Under the pieces are notes generated by a model. It had not been told where the DNA came from, did not search any database, and worked only from the letters and a program-made list of their open reading frames with translations. A stretch of DNA of 35,780 bases, taken from Pseudomonadota bacterium. GTDB taxonomy: Bacteria; Pseudomonadota; Alphaproteobacteria; GCA-2731375. Shown here piece after piece: positions 27,025 to 33,680 of this stretch. Position 1 is the first letter of the stretch. Each line of letters starts with the position of its first letter. A program made the translations under genes and the position numbers. The stretch spans positions 1 to 35,780 of the forward strand of contig JAQBYC010000042.1 of NCBI GenBank assembly GCA_027623205.1, given 5' to 3'.

Positions 27025-27618
27025 ATGACCGCGGATGCACATGGGGATGCGGACGTCGCCCTGCGGGTCAGGGCGCTGGAATCTCTGTTATTGGAAAAAG
27101 GCCTGGTGGAAAGTCCGGCGATCGACGAGATCATCGATCTGTTCGAAAACCGCCTGGGCCCGCAAAATGGCGCCAGGGTTGTGGCCCGGGCCTGGAGCGA
27201 CCCGGAATTCAAGGCCCGGCTGCTGGCCAATGCCACCGATGCCATTGTCGAAATGGGCTACGAGGCGGTGCAGGGCGAGGATATGGTGGTGGTGGAGAAT
27301 ACCCCACGGGTCCACAATCTGGTGGTCTGCACGCTGTGTTCCTGCTTTCCATGGGCGACTTTGGGCCTGCCGCCGGTCTGGTATAAATCCGCCCCCTATC
27401 GCTCCCGCGCGGCCTCGGACCCGCGGGGCGTGCTGCTGGAATTCGGCACCGCGGTCGCCGACGAGGCGGAGGTGCGGGTCTGGGACAGCAATGCCGAACT
27501 GCGTTACATGGTGCTGCCCGAACGGCCCGCCGGCACCGATGCCATGGGCGAGGATGAATTGCTGGCCCTGGTAACGCGGGATTCCATGATCGGCGTTACC
27601 CGGGCGTTGGCGCCATGA
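27025..27618 (+). CDS. nthA: Nitrile hydratase alpha subunit (cobalt-type motif)
   Basis: The 197-residue protein contains the metal-binding claw VCTLCSC, with C102, C105 and C107; T at the second position (CTLC) is the form usually seen in cobalt enzymes. [24 protein letters not shown] follows, as in classical alpha subunits. The enzyme hydrates a nitrile to the amide, with two of the cysteines oxidised. The ATG at 27025 has GGAGGAG just upstream. Its stop overlaps the next start in ATGA. Because the beta subunit is split, thiocyanate hydrolase or toyocamycin nitrile hydratase are useful comparisons; the substrate is unknown. Confidence 0.92.
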   Translation: MTADAHGDADVALRVRALESLLLEKGLVESPAIDEIIDLFENRLGPQNGARVVARAWSDPEFKARLLANATDAIVEMGYEAVQGEDMVVVENTPRVHNLVVCTLCSCFPWATLGLPPVWYKSAPYRSRAASDPRGVLLEFGTAVADEAEVRVWDSNAELRYMVLPERPAGTDAMGEDELLALVTRDSMIGVTRALAP

Positions 27619-27926
27619 ACGGTATTCACGATATGGGTGGCATGCATGGTTTCGGGCCCATCGTGCGGGAAGCGGACGAGCCGGTCTTTCACCACGAATG
27701 GGAGGGCAAGGCCCTGGCCCTGGCCCGCATCGCCCTGGCGGGCGGGCTTTTCAATCTGGATGAGTTTCGCCACGTGATGGAGCGTATGCCGCCGGTGCAA
27801 TATCTCTCCATCAGCTATTACGAACGCTGGCTGGAAGGCGCCATTGCCCTGTTGGCGGAAAAGGGCGTGATCAGCGCCGACGAGTTCACCGCCCGCCTGA
27901 CCGCGTTGGCGGAGGCGGGGTCATGA
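27615..27926 (+). CDS. Nitrile hydratase beta subunit, N-terminal half as separate gene
   Basis: The 103-residue protein is the helical N-terminal half of a classical beta subunit. It has [48 protein letters not shown] and [20 protein letters not shown]. It stops where the usual protein runs on into the linker and barrel. Both ends overlap neighbours in ATGA (with nthA and with the next gene), so the three are translationally coupled. This layout occurs in thiocyanate hydrolase and in the three-subunit toyocamycin nitrile hydratase. Confidence 0.88.
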   Translation: MNGIHDMGGMHGFGPIVREADEPVFHHEWEGKALALARIALAGGLFNLDEFRHVMERMPPVQYLSISYYERWLEGAIALLAEKGVISADEFTARLTALAEAGS

Positions 27927-28288
27927 CGCGCGTCATAACCCGAAAGGTCGTGCAAGGCCTGTACAAGCGCACCGGCACGGCGCGGGTCGATGCCGATATC
28001 GCCGCCTCCTTCAAGGCCGGGGACGGCATCCGGGCCCGCAATATCAATCCCACGGGCCACACCCGTCTGCCCCGCTATATCCGCGGCAAACAGGGACAAA
28101 TCGCCAAGGATCATGGGGTTTTCCAATTCGCCGACAGCCTGGCCCATGGCGGCGGCAAACAGCCCCAGCATCTCTATTCCGTTCGCTTCACGGCGCAGGA
28201 ATTATGGGGTGCCGGCGCGCCGGCCCGGGACAGCCTGTATATCGACCTGTGGGACGATTATCTGGAACCACATGATGCAGACGCTTGA
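27923..28288 (+). CDS. Nitrile hydratase beta subunit, C-terminal half as separate gene
   Basis: The 121-residue protein is the SH3-like barrel half of a beta subunit. It has ASFKAGDGIRARNINPTGHTRLPRYIRGKQGQI, a GVFQFADSLAHGG segment, QHLYSVRFTAQELWG and YIDLWDDYLEP. Residues 1-30 correspond to the linker of fused beta subunits. Its start overlaps the stop of the N-terminal-half gene in ATGA and lies in a different frame, so the split is organised as two cistrons and does not look like a simple nonsense mutation. Confidence 0.88.
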   Translation: MTRVITRKVVQGLYKRTGTARVDADIAASFKAGDGIRARNINPTGHTRLPRYIRGKQGQIAKDHGVFQFADSLAHGGGKQPQHLYSVRFTAQELWGAGAPARDSLYIDLWDDYLEPHDADA

Positions 28289-28300
28289 TGCAGGCGCCTG

Positions 28301-28990
28301 ATGCGTAAGCTGTTGGCCGTGCCGGACCTGGGCATGCCGCCACGGCAGGGCGGCGCGGCCCAGCCCGGCGATCCGCAAGGCCCGGTCTTTCAGCAACCCT
28401 GGCAGGCCCACGCCTTCGCCATCGTCATGACCCTGTATGAAAACGGCCACTACACCTGGCCCGATTGGGATGATTATCTGGGCCATGAGATCCAGTCGCC
28501 GGACCATTTTGGCGGCGCCGCCCCGGCGGCAGCCGAACCGCCCGATAACGACCGCGCCAACTACAATCAATTCCTGTCCGCCTGCGAGGCCGACGGCGAA
28601 AACTATTACCACTACTGGCTGGCCGGCCTGGAAAAGCTGCTGGACGTCAAAGGGATGGTCAGTGCGGAGGCATTGGCGGCCCGGATCGCGGCGATCGCCA
28701 AGGTGGAGGCGGCCGGCCCCCGCTTCAAGGCCGGTGACCGGGCCAAGGTGCTGGATATCGAACTATTGGGCCATAGTCATTTGCCGCATTACATTCGCGG
28801 CGTCACGGGCGCGGTGGCGCGCGACCACGGCGCCCGCGTCTTCCCCGATAGCCACGGCCACAACAAGACGGATGCCTTGCAGCACGTCTATACGATCCGC
28901 TTTCAGGCCACGGAGATCTGGGGCGCAACGGCTGATCCCCGCCAGAGCTTGAATTTTAGTCTGTGGGATTACCAGTTGGAGCCAAGCTGA
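28301..28990 (+). CDS. Nitrile hydratase accessory-type domain fused to a beta C-terminal barrel
   Basis: The 229-residue protein has two parts. Residues about 25-133 (GPVFQQPWQAHAFAIVMTLYENGHYTWPDWDDYLGHEI, NYYHYWLAGLEKLL) resemble the nitrile hydratase accessory/activator family, itself related to the helical half of beta. Residues about 141-229 (FKAGDRAKVLDIELLGHSHLPHYIRG, QHVYTIRFQATEIWG, LWDYQLEP) are a second beta-type barrel. It starts 12 nt after the preceding gene with a weak ribosome binding site. It may act as a cobalt-loading chaperone that mimics the beta subunit, or as an extra structural subunit. Confidence 0.82.
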   Translation: MRKLLAVPDLGMPPRQGGAAQPGDPQGPVFQQPWQAHAFAIVMTLYENGHYTWPDWDDYLGHEIQSPDHFGGAAPAAAEPPDNDRANYNQFLSACEADGENYYHYWLAGLEKLLDVKGMVSAEALAARIAAIAKVEAAGPRFKAGDRAKVLDIELLGHSHLPHYIRGVTGAVARDHGARVFPDSHGHNKTDALQHVYTIRFQATEIWGATADPRQSLNFSLWDYQLEPS

Positions 28991-29016
28991 TGCCTGGCCC
29001 CAATTGAGCAAAATTC

Positions 29017-30102
29017 TCAGAACGCGATGACGTTGCGCGCCACTTCGCCGGTTTTTAGCTGGGCCATGGCGTCGTTGATATCTTCCAGCTTGATGCGGCC
29101 GGAGATCATCTGGTCCAGTTTCAGATCGCCGCGCAGATAGAATTCCACCAGACGGGGCATATCGACCCGAAAGCGGTTGGAGCCCATGGCGGAACCCTGG
29201 ATTTTCTTCTCCTGCAGGAACTCCGGCCCATGCAATTCGATATTGGTGCCCACGGGGACCATGCCGATGATGGTGGCCGTGCCGCCGCGCCGCAGGGCGC
29301 GGAAGGACTGCTCGGCGGTAACTTTCAGGCCCACGGCCTCGAATGAATAATGCACGCCGCCATCGGTCAAGGCGCGGATCTGCTTGACCACGTCGCCGTC
29401 GGCGGGGTTGACCACGTCCGTGGCGCCGAATTCCTTGGCCAGGTTCAATTTGGAGCCGAGCATATCGATCGCGATGATCTGCCCCGCACCGGCAATTGCG
29501 GCGCCGTTGATGGCCGAGAGGCCAATGCCGCCACAGCCAAAGACGGCGACGCTGGAGCCCGGCTCGACCTTGGCCGTATGGAATACCGCGCCGACCCCGG
29601 TCATCACGCCGCAACCGATCAGGGCGGCGCGGTCCAGGGGCATATCCGCGCGCACCTTCACCACGGAATGTTCATGGGTCAGGATGTATTCCGCATAGGA
29701 GGATAGATTGGCGAACTGACCCACCACTTCGCCGTTCTGGGTCAGGCGTTGCTGGCCGTCCTTGGCCCGCTGTACCATGGGGCTTAGGCAGAGCGACATG
29801 CGCCCGGTCAGGCAGAATTCGCATTCGCCGCAGAAGGTGGAGAGGCAGGTGATCACATGATCGCCCGGCTTCACATAGGTCACGTCCTCGCCCACCGCCT
29901 CGATAACGCCGGCGCTTTCATGGCCCAGGACACAGGGGCAGGGGATGGGATACAGCCCTTCGATGAAATGCAGATCGCTATGGCAGACACCGGCGAAAAC
30001 CGTGCGCACCAGAACCTCGCGCCGCGCCGGTTTGTCGATCTCGATTTCCTCGATGGTCAGGGGCGCATGGGCCTCCCGCATTACCGCGGCTTTCGCTTTC
30101 AT
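29017..30102 (-). CDS. Zinc-dependent alcohol dehydrogenase, class III-like
   Basis: The 361-residue protein has catalytic zinc ligands C40 (GVCHSD) and H61 (GHESAG), and four structural-zinc cysteines C91, C94, C97 and C105. NAD binding is by VAVFGCGGIGLSAINGA. The length and the CxxCxxCx7C pattern match medium-chain dehydrogenases related to formaldehyde/alcohol dehydrogenases. It converges on the nitrile hydratase genes with 26 nt between stops. The substrate alcohol is unknown. Confidence 0.92.
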   Translation of the reverse strand: MKAKAAVMREAHAPLTIEEIEIDKPARREVLVRTVFAGVCHSDLHFIEGLYPIPCPCVLGHESAGVIEAVGEDVTYVKPGDHVITCLSTFCGECEFCLTGRMSLCLSPMVQRAKDGQQRLTQNGEVVGQFANLSSYAEYILTHEHSVVKVRADMPLDRAALIGCGVMTGVGAVFHTAKVEPGSSVAVFGCGGIGLSAINGAAIAGAGQIIAIDMLGSKLNLAKEFGATDVVNPADGDVVKQIRALTDGGVHYSFEAVGLKVTAEQSFRALRRGGTATIIGMVPVGTNIELHGPEFLQEKKIQGSAMGSNRFRVDMPRLVEFYLRGDLKLDQMISGRIKLEDINDAMAQLKTGEVARNVIAF

Positions 30103-30251
30103 CGTGTACTCCTCCCAATATCAAGAATTGTTGGCCCGACTGTATCCTGGACCGAGGCCGTTCAGCCAGTGCTATTCGGCCTGGGGCGCATGAAAGCCGG
30201 GTCAGCCCAATCTGACTCCGAGCCCTTCTAGATTGGCCCGGAGCCTGACGT

Positions 30252-30326
30252 AAAACGGGGACATCATACGAGGCCGCAACGCGAGAAGCTCTGTCTTGCT
30301 GGTAAACAATTTGGTGTCCCCGTTTT
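30252..30326. repeat. 12-bp inverted repeat in the intergenic region upstream of the alcohol dehydrogenase
   Basis: AAAACGGGGACA (30252-30263) and TGTCCCCGTTTT (30315-30326) are perfect inverted repeats 51 nt apart. No open frame between them encodes a transposase. They could be the ends of a small non-autonomous element or a remnant. The 301-nt region 30103-30403 holds no gene. Confidence 0.6.
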
Positions 30327-30349
30327 GCGGGCGATGCCCCACCTAAAAT

Positions 30350-30386
30350 CCAATGGTAGAAACTTTCCGTAAAAACCAATGGTAGA
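30350..30386. repeat. Pair of 11-bp direct repeats
   Basis: CCAATGGTAGA occurs at 30350-30360 and at 30376-30386, each preceded by an A-rich run (aaaat, aaaaa). The pair lies next to the 12-bp inverted repeat and just beyond the VOC gene stop. Iterons for a regulator or a piece of a mobile element are both possible. Confidence 0.55.
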
Positions 30387-30403
30387 CCCCGTGTCTCGCG
30401 CGG

Positions 30404-30916
30404 TTATTCGCGGGATGCCGGGGATGGCCATTTATCGGGATGAGGTTGTATGAGTTCGATGAGCGTGCCGTCTGGATCCATACAGATCGCGATGTCGGCC
30501 ATGCCGTCTTGACAAAGCTGTGGCTCGGATATGAACGCGACGCCTTGCTCTCTCAGGCGCAAGTAGGCTTCCCGCAAATCGCTTGCGGCAAGACAAAGCC
30601 GAACGATCCCAAGGTCGGCGTTGGACAGGGGCTCTGCCGGCGTCTGGTCTGCGAATTCGATCAGATCCAGTTTGGGGAAGCCACGGCCCAGTTGCATGAT
30701 GCAGGCTCTGGCCCTGGCCGTCGCCGCAAGGCCCAGGGCGCGGGCACAGGCTTCCGGCATTTCCGCGACGCCGGCCTCAGAGTCTAGGCCCAGATAGGGT
30801 ATGCCGGGCCGGTAACCTTCAAAGCCCAGCTTCTCATAGAAAGCGACTGACCGTTCCAGATTGCTGACATTGATATTGATGTGGCCCCAGGCGAACTGCG
30901 GTACCTGATCGTTCAT
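30404..30916 (-). CDS. VOC (glyoxalase/dioxygenase fold) family protein
   Basis: The 170-residue protein has two beta-alpha-beta-beta-beta modules: FAWGHININVSNLERSVAFYEKLGFE at the start and GIVRLCLAASDLREAYLRLREQGVAFISEP with CMDPDGTLIELIQ in the second half. His in GHININ and Glu in LIEF and LIEL are in the usual metal-ligand positions. Substrates of this superfamily vary too much to predict. It is the last gene of the minus-strand set with hydantoinase and methyltransferase genes. Confidence 0.85.
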   Translation of the reverse strand: MNDQVPQFAWGHININVSNLERSVAFYEKLGFEGYRPGIPYLGLDSEAGVAEMPEACARALGLAATARARACIMQLGRGFPKLDLIEFADQTPAEPLSNADLGIVRLCLAASDLREAYLRLREQGVAFISEPQLCQDGMADIAICMDPDGTLIELIQPHPDKWPSPASRE

Positions 30917-30975
30917 GGGCGGCTCCTATCTAGAAATGGCACCGGGTCAGGAGTTGATCGCCCGTGGACCGGCCG

Positions 30976-31737
30976 TTACCTGCCCGGTTGGCCAACAAAA
31001 AATTCATAACCAAAGCTGTCGCCGAACAGTCTTCGAGTTTCGATTTCTTGCCGCGTCGTCTCCACGACACGAAGTGCTTCATGGTCATCTCTGTATTTCT
31101 CGCGCAGTTTCGGCAGTTTTTCGCTTAGCGGCGTATAGTAATCTTCCCACCAGGCCGCGTCGGGCAGCGTAAAATGCCCTACCAATTCATAGCCTTGCAT
31201 GCGGAACATATCCGCGACACTTGTCACATCCGTCATCGCCGGGTACGCGTCGGCAAAAAAGGTAGCCGCCTTGGCGGGACGTTCGGGTGCCAACCACACC
31301 AGTTCCGTGACCGCAAGATAGCCGCCCGGTTTTAAAAGCGGCCTCCAGGCGTCAAGCGCGTGCGCGAAGCCCATGATATATGCCGAGCCCTCGGCCCAGA
31401 TCAGATCGAAGTGATGTTCCGGAAAAGCCAGTTCGTTCATATCCAGCGCCAAGACCTCAACCCGGTCCGTGGCCCCCGCCTTTTCGACGCGCGCCTTCAA
31501 CTGGTCCAGGTACTCCTCACAAATGTCGACGGCTGTTATATGACCATGAACTTCCTGGGCCAGAACCACCGTCTGCATGCCCGGACCACAGCCAATATCA
31601 AGAACCCTGGGCTTGTCAGGCAAACCGCTGCATAGGGAGAGCGCTTTTCGCGTGGCGTCATCGCAACCCGGTCCCTGCCGTGGCAAACCGCGCTGCACGT
31701 CCAGGAAAATTTCCCAAAGCCGCGGGTTTTCTTCCAT
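30976..31737 (-). CDS. Class I SAM-dependent methyltransferase
   Basis: The 253-residue protein has motif I VLDIGCGPGMQT at about 45-56, ITAVDICEEYLDQL, LALDMNELAFPEHHFDLIWAEGSAYIMGF and LLKPGGYLAVTELVW. The C-terminal half is a substrate-binding lid with several aromatic residues (AAWWEDYYTPL). Such proteins methylate small molecules. It lies 34 nt after the hydantoinase B gene and 59 nt before the VOC gene on the same strand. Confidence 0.88.
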   Translation of the reverse strand: MEENPRLWEIFLDVQRGLPRQGPGCDDATRKALSLCSGLPDKPRVLDIGCGPGMQTVVLAQEVHGHITAVDICEEYLDQLKARVEKAGATDRVEVLALDMNELAFPEHHFDLIWAEGSAYIMGFAHALDAWRPLLKPGGYLAVTELVWLAPERPAKAATFFADAYPAMTDVTSVADMFRMQGYELVGHFTLPDAAWWEDYYTPLSEKLPKLREKYRDDHEALRVVETTRQEIETRRLFGDSFGYEFFVGQPGR

Positions 31738-31771
31738 CGAGGACCGGACCGTTTTCTGCGTTACCCCGTCC

Positions 31772-33676
31772 TTACTCCGCCGCGTCCGCCAGTTTCGGAT
31801 CGGGCGCGCGGCCCATCCATTTCTGGAAGACGGGGGTCTCGGGTGGATCCAGGGTGGTATCGGCCTTGCAACGGGCCTTCAACTCTTCCACGGTGCCGCC
31901 GAAATCGAACAGCGGGACGTCGCCCCGCTCGGCCGCCATGCGGCGGCGCAGATCCTCGGTGCCGCGCTGATCCACGCCGTAATCGGGGCCCAGGACAACG
32001 CCATAGCGTTTCGCTCCTTCGATGGTGATCAGACCACGCCGTGCGTCAAGCGCGACGATGCCGGGGTCGCGTTTTAGCCGGTCGCCCCAGCCGCCGCCGC
32101 CCCAGGTATTGAAATACAGGATATCGCCGGTATCGACCTTGATCCGGTCGCATTTCGATGCCATCCATTCCTGACTGCCGTCCGCCCGCACCATCAACTT
32201 GTTGCTGCGCGCGCCCGGCAGGCCGCCATTGACGCCCCAGGGGTGGGTCAGCCAGCGGTCGTCATGGATGGAAATGTTGCCCGGCTCCAGGAATTGATAA
32301 CCCATTGACAGACCGTTGCCGCCCCGGTGCAGGCCTGGCCCGCCGCTGTCGGCAATGGTTTCGTACTGCACGATGCGCAGGGGGAAATAGGCTTCCAGAA
32401 ATTCGTTCGGCACGTTGGTAAAGGCCGGCCACAGGGAATGGCCATCGGCGCCATCGCCGGCCGGTCGGCCCGGAATACCGCCAAAACCGATCTGGTAGAG
32501 CTGGTACCACTCGCCGTTCTTGTCATAGCCCGAATACATGAAATGGGGGCTGTCGGAAAAACCGGCGGCGCACAAGGCGTCCGGCGAGCCCTGGCCCAAC
32601 AATCCGCTCATGATATCAAAGATGCGGCCCAGCAGATGGGTCCGGCAGCTCAACGCCGCCGGGCGGATCGGCTTCAATATGGTGCCGCGCGGAATGCGCA
32701 CTTCCACCAGATCATAGAAACCATCGTTGAACAGGATCTGCGGGTCGAACATATTGATGAAGAAGGCGCCCAGAAACATCTTGAACATCTCTTCATTCAA
32801 CAGAAAATTGACCGAACTGATGGATTGCGGGTCCGTGCCTTCAAAATCGAAGATCGCCTTGTCCCCCTCGCGCCACAGGGTACAGGCGATTTTGTAGGGG
32901 CCCATGCCAACGCCATCGTCGTCAATATAATCCTCGAAATATTGTTTCGTCTCGGGGATCACCTGTTTCAGGATGGTGCCCATGGCGCGCTTGTTGCGCT
33001 CCAGCATCTCGTCCATGGCGGTGATGAATTCATCAACACCGAAACGCTCGCAACTTTCCACCACCCGCCGTTCGGCCAGGCGCAACGCGGCAATGATGGC
33101 GTTGAAATCGGATCGGTTCCATTCCGGCAGGCGGCAGTTGCGCAGGATCAACTCCAGAATTTCCTGGTTCAGGACGCCCTTTCGGTAGATCTTGATGGGC
33201 GGGATCTGCACCCCTTCCTCGAACAATTGCGCCGCATCCGTGGGCAGGCTGCCCGGCACCTTGCCGCCAATGTCGGTCATATGGCCGAACATGGCGCCCC
33301 AGGCGACGATCCGCCCGTCGATATAAATAGGCATCATGGTCAGCCAGTCGTTCAGATGGCTGATCGCGCCGTTGCAAAAATAGGGATCGTTGGTCAGGAA
33401 GACATCGCCCTCTTCAATGTCTCCGTCGTAGCCTTCCTGGAAACCGTGAAAGAACGAGCCGAATTGCCCCACCACCATCTTGCCCTGATGATTGGCGATC
33501 ATGGGGAAGGCGTCATGCTGTTCGCGGATGCCCGGCGACATGGCCGTGCGGAACAACACGGCGTCCATTTCATCACGCGCATTGCGCAAGGCGTTCTCGA
33601 CAATATCCAGGGTGATCGGGTCCAGGTCGATTTTCCGAAACGGCGTTTTGTTGCTCTCGATAATCTTGGCTGGCAT
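31772..33676 (-). CDS. hyuB: Hydantoinase B/oxoprolinase family protein
   Basis: The 634-residue protein is a full-length HyuB-type subunit. It has DPITLDIVENALRNARDEMDAVLFRTAMSPGIREQHDAFPMI near the start, VFLTNDPYFCNGAISHLNDW, and YFNTWGGGGWGDRLKRDP near the C-terminus. With HyuA it forms an ATP-dependent amidohydrolase or a carboxylase such as acetophenone or acetone carboxylase. The start is the ATG at 33676, 4 nt after the hyuA stop. The substrate is unknown. Confidence 0.93.
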   Translation of the reverse strand: MPAKIIESNKTPFRKIDLDPITLDIVENALRNARDEMDAVLFRTAMSPGIREQHDAFPMIANHQGKMVVGQFGSFFHGFQEGYDGDIEEGDVFLTNDPYFCNGAISHLNDWLTMMPIYIDGRIVAWGAMFGHMTDIGGKVPGSLPTDAAQLFEEGVQIPPIKIYRKGVLNQEILELILRNCRLPEWNRSDFNAIIAALRLAERRVVESCERFGVDEFITAMDEMLERNKRAMGTILKQVIPETKQYFEDYIDDDGVGMGPYKIACTLWREGDKAIFDFEGTDPQSISSVNFLLNEEMFKMFLGAFFINMFDPQILFNDGFYDLVEVRIPRGTILKPIRPAALSCRTHLLGRIFDIMSGLLGQGSPDALCAAGFSDSPHFMYSGYDKNGEWYQLYQIGFGGIPGRPAGDGADGHSLWPAFTNVPNEFLEAYFPLRIVQYETIADSGGPGLHRGGNGLSMGYQFLEPGNISIHDDRWLTHPWGVNGGLPGARSNKLMVRADGSQEWMASKCDRIKVDTGDILYFNTWGGGGWGDRLKRDPGIVALDARRGLITIEGAKRYGVVLGPDYGVDQRGTEDLRRRMAAERGDVPLFDFGGTVEELKARCKADTTLDPPETPVFQKWMGRAPDPKLADAAE

Positions 33677-33680
33677 CGTC

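Noticed and set aside
27924-27926. Stop between the two nitrile hydratase beta halves as a recent nonsense mutation
   Set aside because: The halves lie in different frames, overlap in ATGA, and each is intact, which fits an established two-gene arrangement.
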